From assembly GCA_950295325.1 (NCBI GenBank), contig OX485806.1:6760001-6824000 (forward strand): 64,000 bases of DNA, in the 5' to 3' direction. Positions 60,106 to 64,000 of the stretch are shown here, piece after piece. How positions within the stretch are numbered: the stretch's first letter is position 1; each line of letters opens with the position of its first letter. Both the position numbers and the translations under genes were made by a program. Source of the stretch: Polytrichum commune. Its lineage: Eukaryota > Streptophyta > Polytrichopsida > Polytrichales > Polytrichaceae. The notes beneath the pieces were generated by a model. It worked only from the letters and a program-made list of their open reading frames with translations, searched no databases and was not told the origin of the DNA.

Positions 60106-61600
60106 ACGAAACCCTAATAGTCCAGAAAATTTTATTGTGTGCTAGGTCGGCTTTAACAGTGAATGGGCAAGTTGGGCGTTTGTTGCGCCCAGTCGCTACC
60201 ATTACTGAGAATTATCCGAAAAGTGGCCCCCTGCTGGTGGGAGCCTACGACTGGCCCTCCCACCAACATGTGTGGGTGGCCTATTAGTGTGTGCATGCTA
60301 CAACAATTTATACTAGTGTAACCCAATTTATACTTGGGGCCGGATTGAGGACCGGATTGAGGGCCAACATGAATTCTAAAAAAAATTGGTGCAATAGGAT
60401 CACTTGGATTCATCAAATCTGGCCCAAGGGCTTAATATTAGGGTTGGGCTTGAACACTCACTCATCCCATGTGGTGTCCTAGGTGACACAATTTTGGTGC
60501 CAAACCTTTGGACTGGCTTGAAGAAATCGAGATGAGTTTTCCATCAGTCCAAACTCTCAACATGGGTTGGATTGGACTCATCTGTTGAATATTAAACATC
60601 TCTACCATCGGTCCATAAAAGGTTAATTCTCCTCACTACGCTTTCCCATGTCACACCGTGTCACTGAGGCGTTGTGAATGAGGCCTCTTGATTTCGCGAA
60701 CATGGTGCATCCGGACCGTTGATCCACCAAGGCCCATCCAAGGGCCTCAATGATCCTAGGTGGCGGGGTGGGGGTGGTGCTTGCCACCAAGGTAGGTGGG
60801 GGCGGGGGTGGGGCCGCCCTAACATTACCCAACCCAATGGTGTTTAATGTTGTGATGAAATCAAGGCATGGCAGTGGGTCAACCCCTCGGGGGTCAGGTC
60901 CTAGCCTGCCTGCAGCATAGCCTCTGCTGGCCCGGACCGTAACGACACCGTGGCACGCCAAGCTGCCCGTGCCCAACTTCATATCACATCACCTTCCATC
61001 ATGGCATCCCCATGCCATGAGGACCATGTGGTGTTCCTAACCTAATCACCCTCGAGGATAGTGTTTTGGGGTTCCTCTTTGAAAGACCTCCATCCAGCCA
61101 TGGCTGCTGAATCATTGTAACCTGCACACTCCGGATTTCTACCGCAATGGACTGTCTTGCATCAAGTGATGCGATTGCAACAATGATGCGCTGAAGGGAT
61201 CAGAGGCGATCAGCGTTTGGAGCGTTTCTTCCCAAGCACGTTGGAACCATGCCTCTCATTGATTGTAACCTAGGCATTTAGCAAAAAATGTAGATTTCCG
61301 CCATAATGGACTATCTTCTATCTAGTGAAGTGATTGCAACATCCAAGCACTGAAGTTATACAGGAAAAACATTGTGTCGTGCGCTCAGTGCACAGACAGT
61401 GGTTACAATCATCCTCATTGACTGTGTTTTAGGGTTTATTTCCAAATCTGGATTCTAGCATCGCTTCTGATTGATGGCATGTACTCATTTAGGGTTTACT
61501 TCGCATTTAAGCCGCAGTCCACTGTCTTCCATAGAGCTACAAAGAGCTAAAAACGGATCTAAGGACCTTTTGTCGCTTGTATGTGGATGTTGTCACTAGA
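60106..61600. other. gene-free stretch, partly GC-rich
   Basis: 60760-60815 is G-rich with several runs of four to five Gs. From 61100 to 61530 a phrase like GATTTC.RCCR.AATGGACT.TCTT followed by GTGA.G.GATTGCAAC occurs two to three times, a diverged tandem repeat. Confidence 0.4.
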
Positions 61601-61602
61601 GA

Positions 61603-61995
61603 TTGAGGTCTTCAATGGGTGATTGTGTTACTCACGCCATTGTTAAGTCATGTGTTGCATTGCACAACAACGTACACCTTCTTGCAGATGGACATCCTAC
61701 CTCCAACCAAGCACATCGCACATTGCATGGCCTGCAGCCCTCCTATGAGTCTACATATCATGAGGTACACAAGGCAGACTTTGAGCGGCTCCGCAGTTTA
61801 GTTCAGACACCCTGCACCATACACTTTCATATACATGGATCTGACGTGGGCAACCCAGATCCGTGCCAAAGGGAGGAGGGACAGTCCAGGACTCATGCTC
61901 TAGTTTCAATAGTGTACATACCATGGGTAAGAGTGCATGATTTTGTGAAAGGTGAGGAAACTCGTACTAATGGTCCCTGCAAGTTTGTTTGCTAG
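61603..61995 (+). CDS. unrecognised open reading frame (130 aa)
   Basis: This is among the longest frames without an assigned family. The translation is His- and Cys-containing and ends with YIPWVRVHDFVKGEETRTNG followed by PCKFVC. No signal peptide or membrane segment is evident. I do not recognise the family; it could be an exon of a degraded transposon gene or chance. Neighbouring sequence shows neither clear splice sites nor a promoter. Confidence 0.2.
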   Translation: MRSSMGDCVTHAIVKSCVALHNNVHLLADGHPTSNQAHRTLHGLQPSYESTYHEVHKADFERLRSLVQTPCTIHFHIHGSDVGNPDPCQREEGQSRTHALVSIVYIPWVRVHDFVKGEETRTNGPCKFVC

Positions 61996-62138
61996 GGCAC
62001 TCCATCAAACCAATAGGGGAAACTCACGTTCCCCCATTGGAATAGCTATTCCGCCATCATGAGGTGTGTTTGCAACCAGTAATCTGAATTCCATTGTGCA
62101 TGCTGTCATGTTACACATTTCAAAAATAAACGTTCCTA

Positions 62139-62162
62139 GATATATATATATATATATATATT
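62139..62162. repeat. (TA)n microsatellite
   Basis: About eleven TA units in otherwise unique AT-rich sequence. Confidence 0.9.
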
Positions 62163-63090
62163 TATGACTTGCACATGTTACAAACAATAACATGGCGTAC
62201 AACCACTGCACGTACCACCATATTTCACATGCTAGCAACTGAAAGTACGTTTTAAAGTAATCATCATAGGACCGGAGGCAATATTTCAAATGGAAGTGCA
62301 ATTCAAGTAGGCAAACATGCGGTTTGCATCTACTTAATTAGTAGACAACAACTAAGTAGCCAGCGTTTCAAAGTATGAAAAACTTGCAGAATTCCTCGCA
62401 TGGAAACTCTTTCAGTTGATAAACACTCAAGCAATGGCATTCTTACGTAATGTTTTGATGTAGCTTTGAAGTACAATCAGAGCTGAATTTCTAGCAGTCT
62501 ATGGAGGAATTTTTTTCAAGTTAATCATCAGAAGCAACTCTTATAATTAGAAACCTCGAATTTTTGAGACAATTATAAATTGAAGAAAGAACAAGGCTGG
62601 ATATTCTACAGTATTCAATCAGCCATTGCCCATGGGAAGATAGAGAACAACCAGACATCGCAAGCCAATGCCAATTGGAAGCAAGAAGCCAAATCAATTA
62701 AACTTACACAGAGGGACACAATAACAATAGTAGTTATAACATTGGACCAAAACAATATATAAACTTAATACTTGGAATTCCAGAATCTCATAAAGTTGAA
62801 GACCGTAACTAGATTGAACAGATCATCCTAAAATTGAAGAGTGCAATCTCATGTCGAGATTTTCTGGTAAGAAATTAAGACTTTCTACAATTTAATTTAC
62901 TCATTGAAGGGGCTGCTTAGGCAACCTCTAAATTATGCTCGCTTTCAAAAATCTACACATAGCCATACCAAGAACAAAGAAGCCGATCAAAATTTTGCAC
63001 CCACTTTAAGGATAGGGTTGATCTGGTCAATGTGACCTGTTAAAACCCTAATACGTCAATGCTTGCACAGCCTGGGCGTGCCTGGCGCTA

Positions 63091-63301
63091 TGATCGAAGA
63101 GAACCGGCAATTAGTTACAGATGAACCGGTTAAGAAACCCTAAACAACCGGTTGAAGTTCAAGATTGCAGGAAAATTACCGATCATTTTAGAGGAATTTG
63201 TAGAATACAGTAAAGGAGAATCGGAGGACCTCAACCTATAACCGGTTGGACTTGCAAACACTTTGATCTCAACCGGTTATGCCCAAAAATCTCCCCGATC
63301 A
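63091..63301 (-). mobile_element. family D MITE, copy 6 (best preserved)
   Basis: 211 bp with 12-bp inverted ends, TGATCGAAGAGA and TGATCGGGGAGA. Four perfect AACCGGTT octamers lie at 63124, 63146, 63240 and 63271, plus AACCGGCA near the end at 63102. Other copies mostly have AACCAGTT or similar, as expected after deamination of methylated CpG, so this is probably the youngest copy. No target duplication could be fixed; short CCTGGCG phrases occur on both sides. Confidence 0.75.
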
Positions 63302-64000
63302 CTGGCCTGGCGTACCTGAGGGGAGGAGTTGTAACATGCTATTCGGCAGCTAAATGCCTGGCGTCACCGACGTGCCTGGCGTCTCGGACCACCCTGCCCA
63401 GCAGTTTCTCCTGCTGAATTTGATCCGAAAGAAGTCTTGCACTGGCAGAGCTCTGCGACATGGCAACACAACTTTGTTACATAGAAGACATTCCATTCTG
63501 GCAACAATCTACAGTCGAACTACAATACCACTTGCAAAGGTTGCACATCAGATTCGTGAGGAAATTAGACCTCTAGTAAAGATCTCACACTTGCAATTTT
63601 CAGGAGTTTGATACTTGAATTGAGGTAAAATTCACCTAATGCTACAACTATTGTGATCTCATGACCAACTTCCCTCAGGCTCTCAATAACAATTTTTTCT
63701 TCTGAAAGCTCTCAGCAATTTGAGCAAATGTAAAGTGCCAATATCAGAAGTGAGACATCAATGGGGAGTGGTACTAAACAAAGGTCTAGCATTATTGACA
63801 AGCCGAAGAATACTTAAATCTCCCCAATGGCATGGAACCCACAAGACGAAAGCTCAATCTGTCGAAGTGTGAAGAGAGGTTGCAATTCCGGGAGTTCGGT
63901 AATTAGATTAGACAAGCTTTCATCCACATCTCAAACTATTGATAGCCTCAGTAGTCCTCAAACTCTCAAAGTTTCTGAGGCTCCCTAGTTTGAATGAGTG
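63302..64000. other. unassigned right edge
   Basis: GTGCCTGGCGT-like phrases recur at 63079, 63306, 63353 and 63379. An 85-codon frame at 63354-63611 starts within them and is unrecognised. The rest shows no gene. Confidence 0.35.

Overview
The window looks like nuclear DNA of a land plant. It is AT-rich and gene-poor, its genes have short exons with GT-AG introns, and most of it is decayed mobile elements. All three gene families found are typical of plants: two VQ-motif proteins, a secreted PI-PLC X-domain protein and an At5g43822-type conserved protein. Nothing identifies the species; the dense small DNA elements and old LINE fragments would suit a seedless plant with a sizeable genome, but that is a guess. 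No bacterial operons, CRISPR arrays, rRNA genes or intact tRNA genes were seen. Layout: bases 1-5500 hold one single-exon VQ-motif gene (minus strand, 2591-3163) and unassigned flanks. About 5500-32500 is repeat territory. It contains three decayed non-LTR retrotransposon (LINE) copies from two families, a tRNA-derived SINE, an AGCT-rich minisatellite and many MITEs. Several insertions are nested: a 146-bp foldback inside a Harbinger-like MITE (15377-15522), and a ~1.67-kb element inside a LINE (30426-32095) with a 9-bp direct repeat at both borders. 33000-41000 is a genic island: a second VQ-motif gene (plus strand, 33965-34441) with a TATA box and a W-box upstream, then a seven-exon PI-PLC X-domain gene on the minus strand (about 36918-40447). 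One intron of the latter holds a threefold tandem repeat that copies the 5' splice site; another holds a ~58-bp tandem repeat. 41700-49700 is again MITE-dense. Between 42600 and 44700 at least six different small elements are packed together. They include a perfect inverted repeat of 64-bp arms around a 3-base spacer (42658-42788) and a ~244-bp Mutator-like MITE with an 11-bp target-site duplication. 49977-53193 is a six-exon minus-strand gene whose 193-residue product resembles Arabidopsis At5g43822; two of its introns hold dispersed repeats. 53200-64000 is repeat-rich with no secure gene. The secure genes do not form a pathway or cluster. The two VQ genes are probably regulatory partners of WRKY factors, the PI-PLC-like protein is probably extracellular or at the cell surface, and the last gene may act in ribosome maturation if its distant resemblance to C1orf109/AIRIM is right. 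I found no convincing new multi-gene system. The most unusual signals are structural: the near-perfect hairpin, the AACCGGTT-bearing MITE family, the nested insertions and the repeated splice donors.
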